A DNA stretch of 64,000 bases from Rhexocercosporidium sp. MPI-PUGE-AT-0058 (lineage: Eukaryota > Ascomycota > Leotiomycetes > Helotiales): NCBI GenBank assembly GCA_020746875.1, contig JAGTJL010000032.1, forward strand, positions 186,001 to 250,000, written 5' to 3'. Under the pieces are notes generated by a model. That model saw only the letters and a program-made list of their open reading frames with translations, was not told the DNA's origin and did not search any database. Below are positions 1 to 11,768 of the stretch, in pieces (position 1 is the stretch's first letter; each line of letters begins with the position of its first letter). A program made the translations under genes and the position numbers.

Positions 1-278
<278 letters not shown>

Positions 279-329
279 ATGGAATGTGTCATGTACGCTC
301 CTCTGAGGCTTCTGGAGAGTTGGAATCGG

Positions 330-3197
330 CTATGTTGATGAACTCCGTCTGTGCTTGGCTGGTCTTTGTGCGGACTCTGAATCGGCTACAAGGTCTTCTG
401 CTTTCCTCTTCGTTCCTGATACTTCCATCTGCTCAAGTATTTCTGTCTCGTCCTCTTGGCCAAGTGGGCGGTTGTCAGGAGGGGAGGCTGGTGCCCTTGA
501 TGTTGGGATGGCTGGTTGTTTAAGTTGAAGGATCTTTGAGCATACCTGACAGGAGACCCTCTCTTTTCCTGACGCACGATCTGCTTTGCTGACAGTATGG
601 CGCTTCCCTTCTTTTAGACAGGTAGGATGGGTATTGAAATGTCTCATGCAACTCGGTGGACAGGAGAAATCTTTGGGGCACACTCGACACTTGTATCTTG
701 GTTTGGAATTACCATCGGACGAAATAAGTACCCAAGCTGGAGAGCCGCTAGGGTCTGATAGCTGGTTTGAAGACTCTTTGGTGGCTTTGGTACGTTTCTT
801 TGATGAAACGGGAGCGGAAGAATCGGTGCTGCTGTCTTCACAGTAACTGCCCTTTTGGTGTGCAACTCTGCGTCTTCTCCCGTCCCTGTCTGCATCTGCG
901 CCCATGCTACTCCTCCCATTGTCCGGCCCTGGTTTCTCGGCCATGTCGCCATCTTGGACTGGATCTTGCGTACGTTGCGTGCTAGTTTTTGTTGGTTGTT
1001 TGGTTGTGTCATCGACAGCTTTGGAAGTTTTTTGACCATCAGCCTCCGCCCCTGTGGCGTGACTTGATTTCAGATGTGTGCGAAGCTCTGAATGCGATGA
1101 AAATACAAGATCACACACTGAACAACGAGAGCACAAATCTATTCTTGTCAGTCAGCGTTCGGGTCTGGCGATTGAATGATGACAACTTGCTCTTCTTATG
1201 ATGCTGTTGGAGGCTTCTTTGATAGGAGAAGCCCCTCGAGCATATTGGGCATTTCAAGTATTTGGTCAGGCTTCCTACTGGATGGTCTTTCTGGACGAAA
1301 GGTACACTCCGCACACGAGGTATTGCCGGCCCATCAGAATCATCATCTGACTTCCGCGATTCTTCGTCCTCTGAGCTAGAATCATCACGCGTCGTCGGTT
1401 CCTCTGATTTTGGCAGAGCGATTGACTTGGTGTAAATACTGCTCTTAACTCTATCTTCGATTTCTTTCTTGACAAAGTTTCTGCACTGAAGCAGTGCATC
1501 CTTTAAAGCGTCCCGAGGGTATGATGGATTACCTTGATACAGATGAATCGACGCAGCGAGCCAATGATCATCACCATTATGGCCACATTCCTGACGGTCG
1601 CCTCCATGGCGGTCCAACGCCAATCCACCTTCGTTGCTTGAAATACCCGGCCCATAGATTACAAACTCACAGCTCTGATCAGCTCGAACCATCGAAGCTT
1701 TCAGGTGTAATGCAGCTTCGAAAATCTCCGTCAGCCGAAAGCGACGTTCGCCGCAGACATCGGGACTGTCCCCCCAAGATTCGACTCCAAGATTGTCTCC
1801 TCCACTGGAGACTAAGGGTGCAAGTGCGCACAATAGTCGACTGGCAAGCTGTTTCGCCCTACCAGGAACCAGTACATCCCGGAAGTTATTGTCTTCAATC
1901 AGTGAATCGTACGCTGCAAGCTCGAGGTTATGCAGTCGACTCCAGCCATCTGTCAAAGTCAGAGCCCAAAACTCTACCCTGGGACCATTTGCTCACCATG
2001 AGTAATAATTATGTGCCGATACGCCTCCAACAGCCGCACATTGCGAGGCGCAAAGTCCGGAAAGGCTGTTGCAAACACCCATTCTCGCAATGCAGCCAAT
2101 GCAAACGTCCTGACCAAAACACCAGAACCGAACTTAGCTAGCATCCCATTCAATTCCGCCATTCTATCCTTCGCCCCAGAATTGTCCTCGAACATAGACT
2201 TCAACAATGCGCCCAAGTCCCCAGACTCCTCAATTTTTGTCATCACAACTCTCATGTTCACATTTCTCCCATGCATGAGCAACTGTAACTCCGATTCAAT
2301 CTTATTCATTGCCTCGTCGATGACTCTCATCTCAATCCCATCCCTCTTCTCGCAATCCGTCTGTGCAAAGACAGCTAGTCTCTGCATCTCATACACACGT
2401 CGATTGAGCGACCATATTGTCTGGTTCAGCTGGAAGAGTTCGTACTCCAAGGGGTCTTTGCCGGCACGTTCGCGTTCCTGGCGTGCGATTACCAAGTGTT
2501 GGATCTCAGCACGGAGTGAGAGCTCGGTCTGTGTGGATTTGGAAATAGTTACTCGGAGAGAGTCTACTTCTTGGTGCCACATTTTGCGGAGGGTGGTGAT
2601 TTCTGTGTCCTTTTGAATTAGGGTGGCCTGGAGTTTTTCTTCTCTTGTCGGAGTGAGCTTTGCAAATATTTGTACTCGTCGTACAAGCGATCCCTTGGGC
2701 TGGTTTTGGGCCTTTTGCTGAGTTTGGGCTTCATTGACCTTCGGTAGTTTGTCCAAAGGAGCATGTTCAACTTCCTGGGTCGGCCACAACTGACATTTCT
2801 CAAGTGAGTCCGACGAGGAAGCAACGAGTGTAGTCTCACAGGGTCGGGTACGTGTACCAGCATACTTTGCTTGAAAGTTGCCTTCTGCGTATCTTTGCAA
2901 GGCAGTTCCAATGTCGGATCTGAATTCATCTGGCATTGCCTCCCAACATCGAGAACCTCTCAAAAGCATTTCCTTCCTTGAGATCTTCTCGTTATCATGT
3001 CTCTGGACATCCACGAGTTTCTGGAGTACCTGCTCAAGTGACTTTGAAAACCCGTTCTCTGGTTTGAGATCGCTGAGGTGCTCAATGATGGTCTCTTTGA
3101 AATCGAGCTTGTTCATAATGCAGAAATCTAGCCATGCGAACAATGCCACCGTCTCGTCGCGAGTCCAGAATCTTCGGGTTGCTGTAGTTGAATCCAT
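330..3197 (-). CDS. 922-aa coiled-coil and C2H2 zinc-finger protein, three exons
   Basis: Exons on the minus strand: 3197-1997, 1949-1191, 1138-330 (2769 nt, in frame). Intron 1 is a normal GTGAGC...ACAG intron; intron 2 is a GC-AG intron (see separate entry). Residues about 1-400 are helical and charged, with a Glu/Arg-rich coiled-coil stretch around 190-270. A middle domain of unknown family (about 330-500) follows, then an acidic Ser/Asp linker. C2H2-type fingers lie near residues 627-650 (CPIC...HH), 658-680 (CSVC...HLKSSH) and 802-823 (CRVC...HFNTH), with a degenerate CQVC at about 850. The fingers suggest nucleic-acid binding; the partner and target are unknown. The C-terminus carries KR-rich basic motifs that could be nuclear localisation signals. 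The first finger is split by intron 2, which supports the joined model. Family otherwise not recognised. Confidence 0.75.
1139..1190 (-). other. GC-AG intron inside the C2H2 gene
   Basis: On the minus strand this 52-nt intron starts GCAAGT, carries the branch-point sequence GCTGAC about a dozen bases from the end and finishes AATAG. No GT donor keeps frame here. Using the GC donor restores one reading frame across two zinc-finger blocks (QQHHKK joined to NLCSRC), so the non-canonical donor is well supported by the protein. Confidence 0.75.
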
Positions 3198-4009
3198 GAA
3201 TTAAATCTACTACAGACGCGATTTTCTGAGGATGGGATTTGTGAAGTGGCAGTGTTGCTACCGTCGATCCCCGATTCGAGGAGAATTATGGAGCACTGAC
3301 AGACCTGAGTGCAACAGATTAAGGTGGGCGATGGGATTGACATTGAACATTTTCTTGGCATTCAATCCCTCGAAGCCCGAAATTATGTCATACCCTCCCG
3401 AGTCGCAGATTGTTTGCTTTCACGCACATGTTCTCCTTCCAAGAATCGTGGCGTTTGAGGCGTCACGGGTCTAAACAGGGGGTTACGGGATTACCCCGCT
3501 TCGCTTCGCTTATCCCAGGAAAGCAAACAAACGTGGGATGCACCTCTTCCAAAAAAGGTGTCATGCATCCGGTGGACAGCATACATGCCTCCCGCATGAT
3601 CATCACTTTCTATCTGTCGTTCCAATCCACTCGATTTGTTCCCGCATGAGTTTGAGTACGACCATGCAGCTGTACGATGCCATATCCAACTTATTTTCCC
3701 GTGGGGGTTGTTGACATGTCGCTTGCTGGAGCGGGACGTTTCTTGTAAGAAGATGATAGCCAAAATGATTTACGGGCTCATAATTCCACAAACTACCAAG
3801 GCTAATCACCTCTTCGACTTGGGTGGCATCTGCAGCTCCTGGGGTGTAGAGATCGCGAGCCAGAACATCAGGGACTGCAAGTTTTCCTTCAGAACCTCAA
3901 TGGTATCTTGTCCATCCCCTCCTACACCTTTACACCTCTCAAGTATCTATCTCTTCGCGAGCTTTTCATTTAACCTCAAACTTCCACATTGTGTCAACTA
4001 AGCCGCAAA
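3198..4009. promoter_or_regulatory. bidirectional intergenic region
   Basis: This 812-bp gap lies between the divergently transcribed C2H2 gene and the Hsp70-like gene, so it should hold both promoters. The last 150 bp before the Hsp70-like ATG are pyrimidine-rich (CCTCC, CTTTACACC, CTATCTCTTC), typical of fungal core promoter/5' UTR. No coding reading with family resemblance was found. Confidence 0.5.
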
Positions 4010-7000
4010 ATGGCCGCAGACGCCCAATCTGCTCAGGTCGAGGCATTTCGTCGTCTCTTTGCAAATGATGAATTTCTAAGCGGACTTCTCGCTCAAGGAA
4101 TTGGAGGAGCTGGCCAATCGAGAACTCCATCAAACACCCAAGTAATTCCTGAAGTCACAAAACACTCATCTGGCGAGACGAAGAAGACATCAAAGCCAAC
4201 GAAAGTGACAAACAGGCCTGCTCGAGGAACTGCGAGACCAGAACCTAAAGGCAGCAAGAGAAAATTTGTTCCGCCTCGTGAAAAGATGTCCAAATCAGAA
4301 TTTCGAGTATTTGGAGGAAATGATAAGGTCCAAAGAGCTAACACCTATTTCCCAAGTGCCGAGGACGGAGAAGAAGAGGATGGGGAGGAGGACGAGGAAG
4401 AAGAACTCGATACTCCTGTTCGCAAACCATCCGTCGGTGCTCGTAAACTCTTACGACCACGGCCACTATCACAAATCCAAACTTCAATGGCTCAGCATCG
4501 CGATGTAGACTTCGATATGGGGGGGCTTGGCGATCGCAATGGTGCGAAACAATTCGTCATTGGTCTAGATTACGGGACGACTTTCACGTCCGTCTCCTAC
4601 TACTCATATCCCGAAGGAGAAGATCATCCACGAGTTCTACCGTCCGATATAAAAAGCATCATCAATTGCAAGTATTAAATTGACAGCCGTTCGGCTTTGC
4701 TTGAAGACCAAGACTGATTTGTGTTTCTTTAGGGCCTCAAGATGGAATGAGTGGTATGAGAAGGCAGACTCCCTCAGAGAGTTGGTATTCCACCGTTCCA
4801 AAGAAGCGAGTCTCACCACCAGATCAATTCGAGCTTGGTGATTCAGATGACGAGGATGATGATATGGGACCCGTTTCGGGCTCAAGCCCGGGTATTTCAA
4901 GGGTTCCTGCAAGCTTAGTAAGCTCTGAACAAGATGGCGAAGAGTCGACAAAGTATCTCTGGGGATACGAAGTACCGTATCAAAGGTACCGAGCCAACAC
5001 AGATCGTGCCGAAATCAGACGTATTGAGAGACCAAAGCTAATGCTCGTTCATACCCATCATACCAAGGATGACAGAGACAGACTTCGACCTCGCCTGGAC
5101 CACCTTATCAAACAGGGTCTCATACAGAAGTACGGCAAACGACGCATCCCTACCCCTCGCGACGTACAGGATGTCATATCCGACTTCCTCGTTGAGGTGT
5201 TTTACCACACAAAGCAACAGCTAATCGAGATTGAGGGCCTCACAGAAGCAAGCAAAGTTTCCTTCGTCCTGACCGTCCCGGTAATCTGGTCCCCAAAATC
5301 CTCACGCATCCTTCAGTACGCCGTTGAAGCTGCGATCCGTATCACTGGATTTGGAACTCTTGGCCATGGGAGTGTCGACAACCTCTTCATCATCACAGAA
5401 CCAGAGGCTGCAGCAACACACCTTCTTGGAAGCTCTCATGATATGATTGTATATGTGTAAATTTCCTCGTGACAACCAAGCTAACTTTCATACAGGCTGG
5501 CGAGACTTTTGTTGTTCTTGACTGCGGTGGTGGGACAGTGGACTGTGTTGTCTATACTGTCACTAACAGTTACCCACTACGACTGAAGACCGAAGTCGGC
5601 AGACCTACTGGTGGGTAATCCTAGGCTATAGAGGAGTTTTAGCTGAGTATCAAAGGTGACAATTGTGGTGCAAGCTATCTGAACGATAACTTCGAGAAGC
5701 GCCTCCTAGCAAGACTCGCCGATGAGGGGTATCTCGATCGAAAAGGTGAGACACGCAAGTCGATCGTTCGACATCTGGTGCCAAACTTCGAAGACTTTGA
5801 CAAGAGGACCAAAGACATTTCCAAGATGCCGCGAAATAGAATTCACATCTCGGGTCTTGTTGGCGACGAAGACCGAGTAGCGACAGGTAATGGCCCGAAG
5901 AGATTCAGCAACAACTATTTGAACATGGACTCGTAAGTGCTGCCTGAGACAGAATCTTTTCAAGAATTAAATTGTGGAGCTGACCTTATTAGCGACGACT
6001 ACAATGTAATTTTCTTACCACTTCTTCGTCGTGTCGGCACTGTGTTGAGAGGTCAACTGGAATTGGCGATGTCCAAACAGAAAGTTGTCAGAGTATTATC
6101 TCCGGCTTCTTCTTGAGAACATTTTCCGGCTGATCATTGGCGCAGAAAGTTTTCCTCATCGGTGGCTTTGGGGCTGCACCTTCTCTCCGCAGCTTCCTCG
6201 CATCTCAATTGAAAGACTTCCGTAAGGAACTTAATTTACCCTACGAGGTTCGACTCATCACAACCAACGATCAAGAGAGGTGATGATTGCCCTCCAAGCC
6301 TGAATTATGATTATTAAATGATTACAGTGTGACCGCGGTCGCCTCGGGTGCTGTTCTTCGTGCGCTAAACAAGCAGCAAGGTCCTACTCGACAGGTATAT
6401 TCGTCGTTCGGGTTCTTGCGGAATGAGCCCTACCTACCTGATGATTTTGAAGGCCATCGACTTGCCAAGCCTTTCAGAGATGAGATCGATGGAGAAGAAT
6501 ATGTGACAGCCATTGACTACTTCATGGTCAAAGTCAGTCAGCGCGGGTATTCTAGTTTTGTGTCTACTGACCCTTTAGTAGGGAACTGTTATCCCATCCA
6601 TGCAATTATTTCCCCTCTTCACAACATACCACACGTTTGAAGTTGAAACTCCTCTTCTGCTTTGCGAGGAAGTGTTGTATGTTAGCGACTTCGCTACCGA
6701 GTCCCACTTCAGTCTTCACGACCCTAGAAACAAAGGTGAGCACCCATGGTTTTCCACTCTAATGAACCACCACTGATCATAGAGGGGAAAGATGCACAGG
6801 TTGCGGGTAAGATCATTGTCGATATGACATTCCTTCGCAATGAAGGGAAGATTCTGCCTGTCTTGCCCGTCCCAAACAGTGACGGAGCGCATCGAGGAAA
6901 GGTCCACTACAGGGTTGAATATGACCTTGTTGCAATAGTCGAGGGCAGGAATTTACGGTATGAAGCCCGCTATCCTGCAAATGAGAATGGGAAGGTGCAG

Positions 7001-7051
7001 AAAACAGGGCAGTTCAGTATCGCTGCTGCCTTTCAGCCCGGAACGGTCTGA
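4010..7051 (+). CDS. Hsp70-family (actin-fold ATPase) protein, 875 aa, nine exons
   Basis: Exons: 4010-4667, 4733-5448, 5496-5610, 5656-5932, 5993-6092, 6146-6279, 6328-6532, 6582-6735, 6783-7051 (2628 nt). Residues 1-180 are a hydrophilic extension with an acidic Glu/Asp run. The ATPase core follows: phosphate-1 loop GLDYGTTFTSVSY (about 186), IITEPEAAA (connect region), phosphate-2 loop VVLDCGGGTVDCVVY, and adenosine motif VFLIGGFGAAPSL. A C-terminal beta region ends with IVEGRNLRYEARYP. This layout matches the large fungal family of atypical Hsp70-like proteins, not canonical SSA/SSB chaperones: no EEVD tail or signal peptide is visible. The exact donor at 6093 is ambiguous (GTTGTC, GTCAGA or GTATTA keep frame). 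Intron 1 is GC-AG. It lies upstream of an NLR relic; paralogues of this family often occur in accessory regions, but function is unproven. Confidence 0.85.
4668..4732 (+). other. GC-AG intron inside the Hsp70-like gene
   Basis: This 65-nt intron begins GCAAGT, has CTGAT as branch point and ends TTTCTTTAG. The nearby GTATTA donor puts exon 2 out of frame and hits a stop. The GC donor gives SIIN joined to WPQDGM, matching the conserved spacing after the phosphate-1 loop in this family. Confidence 0.8.
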
Positions 7052-7594
7052 AATGCAGATATTTTTCACACTGCAAGTCCCGGAATGATATTGGTACTTC
7101 ATACACTTAGAGTCAAGAAATTTCTACGTCTATTTCTCTTCATCTCTTGGGGGGCTTTCACCTGGGGTACTTCAGTTCATGTAAGTAAAAGGTGAGCAAC
7201 TTGGGACAAGTCTACTAGTTATGATTCAAATGTGTTGACATTAAATTCAATCTCGAGATGCTTCATTCGTATGACATGTAGTTGTATTTTATCCTTCTAC
7301 CATCCACAATTTGGTGGCGCATTTCCAAACCAATTGGAGTTCTTAAAAGTCTGGTCATGAGGTCAACTCGGTGTGGCGGTGGACGCGTGGCTCAACCAAC
7401 GGTCTCAAGAACCTTTGGAGCTTCAAAACACTGGGCTAAAAAATACAACACAACGACTCTAACTTGGATGTAACGGATTATCTATTAAGTAACACTACAA
7501 GCTCTCCCGTCCACAAGACATATTTGCAGCAAAGCTACACCAGTAGACAAACCACCATCTGAGAGAGGGCCAGGCTTGCTAGGTGGGTCTGAAA
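7052..7594. other. intergenic, nothing recognised
   Basis: 543 bp between the Hsp70-like stop and the NLR relic. It presumably contains the Hsp70-like 3' UTR and the old promoter of the NLR. Only short unconvincing readings are present. Confidence 0.4.
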
Positions 7595-10500
7595 ATGGAC
7601 CCTGTTACCGCATATTCGGTGTTCTGCGGTATCATTACTACGGTGGATGCTGCCGTCAAAGCTGTCAAGGTTATCAAAGAACTGTATAACTCGGCAAACG
7701 GATTTTCTCAAGAGAATCGGGCACTTCTACACGAAACAGATGTATTATCTGCCATCGCTAAGGACCTGTCCTCCTCTCAAGTCCAGTTGTCGTCTGTTCC
7801 GCCTCACCCCTTGCTGAAAAAAAAATAGCCGATGAGTGTGTTTCAGTATCCAGTAATATTCAGATCATCTTGGAGAGATGTAAAGTAAATTCCTCGGGTC
7901 CTAAGGCAATCGCTGCGGTCAAGGCATGGGCTAGATCACAGAGTTCAAAAACGGAGCTCCACGCACTCCAGCCAGAGCTGCAGTCAAGCAGGGTTCGACT
8001 CGGAACTGCAATGGCTCTTGCAACTCGGTACGTCAAGTTCCCATTCCGCGGCCCAGGCTTTGTTAATCAGAAAGTGCCGATCTCTCCTCAATGAAGCAAG
8101 CTCTTTTAGATTTGGGCAAGAGTCAATCTGAAGTCATCGATAAACTCACATCCATCGGTGAAGGTATATCACAGCAAAATGACATCTTTGGTGACGCAGG
8201 TAGGCTGGGTGCCATCCTAAATGAAGCGCAAGATTGTCTCAACCATGCCGCCATCATCCGCGCTCTAAGTTCTACTTCAAACTATAGTCGAGAGAGTGAA
8301 ATCAGCAGACACCACAAAAGAACTTTTGAGTGGATTCTTGAGCATGAACACAAAGATGTCCAATTTATAAATTGGCTGAGACATGGATATGGTACCTTCC
8401 ACTTTGCTGGAAAGCCTGGCTCTGGCAAGTCGACTCTCTTCAAGTTCATGGTGAACCACAATAGAGTCATCCAAAATCTGGAGGAGTGGGCTTCATTAGC
8501 CGACAAGCAACTTGTTCTATCCAAATTCTTCTTCTGGGGGCTTGGTTCAAATGACCAGAAAAGTGTCCCTGGACTTATTCGAGGTCTGCTTTCTGAAATC
8601 TGTACCAGTAACTCATCAATCACAAAACTCATCTTCCCAAACTTATGGGGTAAAAGGGGGTTGGAAAGAGAGGCCAGGATTGGAGATGACGACGTCCGCA
8701 CAGCATTCGATTAAATGCTCTGCAATCAAGAGATACATCGAAAGTACAGGTTTTGCTTCTTCATTGATGGGCTAGATGAGTTCAATGGCACGGAGATGAC
8801 CCACTGGAAGCTATCACGAATGCTGTTGGATTGGGCCCAGCTTCCTGCGGGGAGTTCCAGCCCCGATAGTTTTCTCAAAATTTGTGTCTCGAGTCGTGAG
8901 GATCATTCAATCATGACAGTATTCCAGAATTCTCCCCAGGTCCGATTGCAGGACATCACTAAGGGCGATATGTCAGCTCTTGTGGAGGATTCACTCTTGA
9001 GAAATGAGTATTTTCACCGGCTGCAGACGAAAGCTCCCATCGAATGCCAGGAGCTGATCAATTCCATCCTAGAGGGAGCAGATGGTGTTTTTCTCTGGGT
9101 CTCGCTCCTCCTCAACATGCTTGAATAAGAGCTTCCGGGCGCATCTTCAGTAACAACGCTTCAGAATATTGTGCGGACAACTCCGAGTCAGCTTGAAGAT
9201 TTCATCGCAAAGATCCTTGATGGCATTCGGAAACACCACCGCCGGGGAGCGTATTTTATTCTAGCCATGGCACTCCGAATGACTGGGATTCATCTCAGCA
9301 CTAAGGGGATGTTTCACGAAATGGATCAACGAGAGTACCAGGATATATTCGGAGCAGAGCGTTATTGGCGTCCGGTCCTTCACATATATGGCCTCTCAGC
9401 AGTACTTCAGACCCTCGAAGTTGGTACCTCGTCAGAAAACTACACAAACTCTCTCGCCTCATTGATTGACAATGATCACAGCATTCGGTGCCAAGAGGCA
9501 ACCGTTAAGATCCGCACATGGTGCAGGGGCCTGCTTGAAGTCTTCACTGTTGACCAAACTGACATCATGGACACGTTTGATCAAAGTCTTCATGACACCG
9601 AATTGAGTTCTCCAGCGGTGAGATTTGATGGAAACGCGAAGTCTTTGTTTGGTCAAGAACCCAAGTTCGGCTTTTTGAAGTTCACCCATCGGTCGATCCC
9701 TGACTTTCTGATGTCTGTCATTCATGACAAGGCGGGAGAACATAACTTCAATGATGATACTATCGCCACTGGTATTGTTGCAATGTTAGTTGCTGAAACC
9801 AAATCAAACTACAATGACACTGAGCCACTGAATCGCAATTTGCTGTATTGCTATCAACATGTCCTTCGTTTACTTCGACTCAGAGCTATAGCAGAATCAT
9901 CTCTAACCTTTCCGATGTTAGATAAACTCGAATTGGCCAGGTTTCATGCATATGGACGCACACATCCCGATTTTCTCTCGGAGTGTCGAGATTTTACAGA
10001 TCGGATGGACACACTGACTGGTAGTCAGCAGAATTTTTCTATCTCCTGGGACGATCAGAGATCACGCCAATCATTTCATGCATCCGCCTTACCATGGGGC
10101 GCAACTGGCACGGTTTTGACCCCATGCCACTCATGCTGGTCTACATGAATATATGCAATGGAAATTAGAAACCAATGTCAAGTTCAGACATGAACCTGCA
10201 TTGCTTTTTTCGGCACTGGGCGGCTTGTCAACGTTCTACTCTTGGTTTTGGAATAAGTATCTCCGATGCTACACGTCTACGCTGAGGATTTTGTTGAAAG
10301 CAGGGGCTCCGATCGATGTTCCTGTGCCTTATTCGCTATCTTATCTTCGGTCCACTTTCGTTATACATATCTGGGAGTTTGGCTGGAGTTTGGGGCCTCG
10401 CCTCCCGTAGACATCAACTACTGTAACGTCAACACTCAACCTCGCTTGGGTAGTGGTCTCATCAAACAGATGACTGTCACGTACAGAGTGTGGATCATTT

Positions 10501-10762
10501 CGAGGTACAGAGATCGACCACACTGTATTCATCGGGTTTCAAGTGTGGGTTTGCAAATCCGGGCAAATTCCCCGATAGCTATGAGATATCAAAAGTTCGG
10601 GACCTGGAAGATCTGGTGAACATTCACCAACCGTCAAACTCCGCAAATTTGATATATTATATCCGTAGAAATCTCGCTATGGCAACAGCATCACGACACG
10701 AGAGTGTGGACAATCTGCATTCTGGCTACGAAGATGGCTACAAAACAAATAATGGCTCGTAA
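7595..10762 (+). pseudogene. decayed NACHT-type NLR (STAND) gene with multiple breaks
   Basis: The N-terminal MDPVTAYSVF...YNSANG block resembles the helical N-terminal domain common in fungal NLRs. The NACHT core is clear: Walker A GKPGSGKST near 8410-8440 and Walker B FCFFIDGLDEF near 8750-8780. Downstream helical region ...FLKFTHRSIPDFL lies near 9670-9710, and the C-terminal remnant GLHEYMQWKLE is in another frame. Breaks seen: a frameshift at an A9 run (7817-7825); an in-frame TAA at 8712-8714; a second in-frame TAA at 9126-9128; frame changes near 10100-10130 and again near 10385. One intron (about 8033-8079, GTACGT...AAAG) still joins in frame. Both stops fall where alignable sequence continues in the same frame, so they are inactivating substitutions. 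Intact members act in non-self recognition and incompatibility cell death. The end at 10762 is approximate. Confidence 0.8.
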
Positions 10763-10986
10763 AAGAAGTGCGCCAAGGAAGAACTCATGGTCAATGTAAA
10801 TCAGGTACCGTAAACGACACGCAACATCATAAGAAACATCCTTCTGGGTCTCCACCTGATTGTCTGACAAGAAGAACCAATTGCGAACAAACATGACTAC
10901 GCGCGTGTACTTCTGTCTCCAACGCAGCATTGAAGGTTGGCTGGTCTCCACCAGCATCAACCTTAATGCACACCCAAGTCAATTGC

Positions 10987-11640
10987 CTAGCTAAAGAACT
11001 TGATACCGGCGGCGAAGTATGAGTCAATAGTCGCCTTCTGTTGCTGGGCCCTTGTCTTGACATCTGAGCTGGCAATAATGATCAATCTGTCGGCAAGTTT
11101 GTCTGTGTTTGGTCAGTGAGTTGAAGGATGCAGGAAACTTGATGGTCTTCCTAAGGGTGGACGTACCGGTGTTAGACTGCAAGGATTTGAAATCATCCTG
11201 AAGAAAGAGGTCAGCTATATATCCGAAAATCGGAGTCCGCAAATTCAGACAAAACCTACCAAGACAACTTGTGTGAGTCCATCCGTAGCAAATTGAGCTT
11301 TCTTGGCCTCAATAGCCTTGATAGATGCATCTATGTTTGGGATGAGACTTTGAATGGCGTCGCTGATCTTCGTGGAGTCCGCAGATGAGAGGGCGGCGGT
11401 AGCATTGGCATCCTTTCCTGCCTGGATGATGGACTTGTCCAGGGTTTGCTCGGCTTGCTGAACTTTGAGGGCATTGGAGATCCCACCAGTGTATGCGTTG
11501 GCCGCTGAGGTGAGGGCCTGGACATTCGTGTTGATTGTTGAAACGTCACTGATGATGGTTGCTGCTGTACGCTTTCCAAGTGGGATGGTCAAGGCCGATG
11601 CTGCAGCCACAAAAAGAAGAACATTCTTGATGGCAACCAT
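10987..11640 (-). CDS. HsbA-family secreted cell-surface protein 1, 175 aa
   Basis: Exons on the minus strand: 11640-11260, 11197-11167, 11102-10987 (528 nt). A hydrophobic signal peptide (about residues 1-17) is followed by a dibasic KR at about 24, a possible Kex2 site. The rest is the helical HsbA/galactomannoprotein domain: ISDVSTINTNVQALTSAANAY, AIQSLIPNIDASIKAIEAKK, then DDFKSLQSNTDKLADRLI. It ends shortly after the domain, with no Ser/Thr stalk and no GPI signal, so it should be freely secreted or wall-trapped. In Aspergillus, HsbA binds hydrophobic surfaces and recruits a cutinase-type esterase; that role here is inference. The middle exon is only 31 nt. First of four paralogues within 11 kb. 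Confidence 0.9.
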
Positions 11641-11758
11641 TTTGACTGCTCGGTGTTTAAAACGTGTATTTTAGATGTGCTCAAGTTGATGATATTGAAG
11701 AGGATTGAATGTAATGTTGGGAATGAGTTTGAACGAGGGAACATTCGCTGTCTCTGCT

Positions 11759-11768
11759 CTATATATAC
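11759..11768 (-). promoter_or_regulatory. TATA box of HsbA gene 1
   Basis: On the minus strand the motif GTATATATAG lies about 120 bp upstream of the ATG at 11640. The position fits a fungal TATA promoter, and such boxes often mark strongly inducible secreted-protein genes. Called by motif and position only. Confidence 0.5.

Noticed and set aside
330..3197. Reading the C2H2 locus as two or three separate genes
   Set aside because: Both introns have good branch points and restore one frame, and the total is divisible by three; separate genes would start in the middle of conserved blocks.
7750..7830. An intron removing the A9 tract in the NLR
   Set aside because: The only candidate (GTCCAG...ATAG) leaves the downstream exon out of frame.
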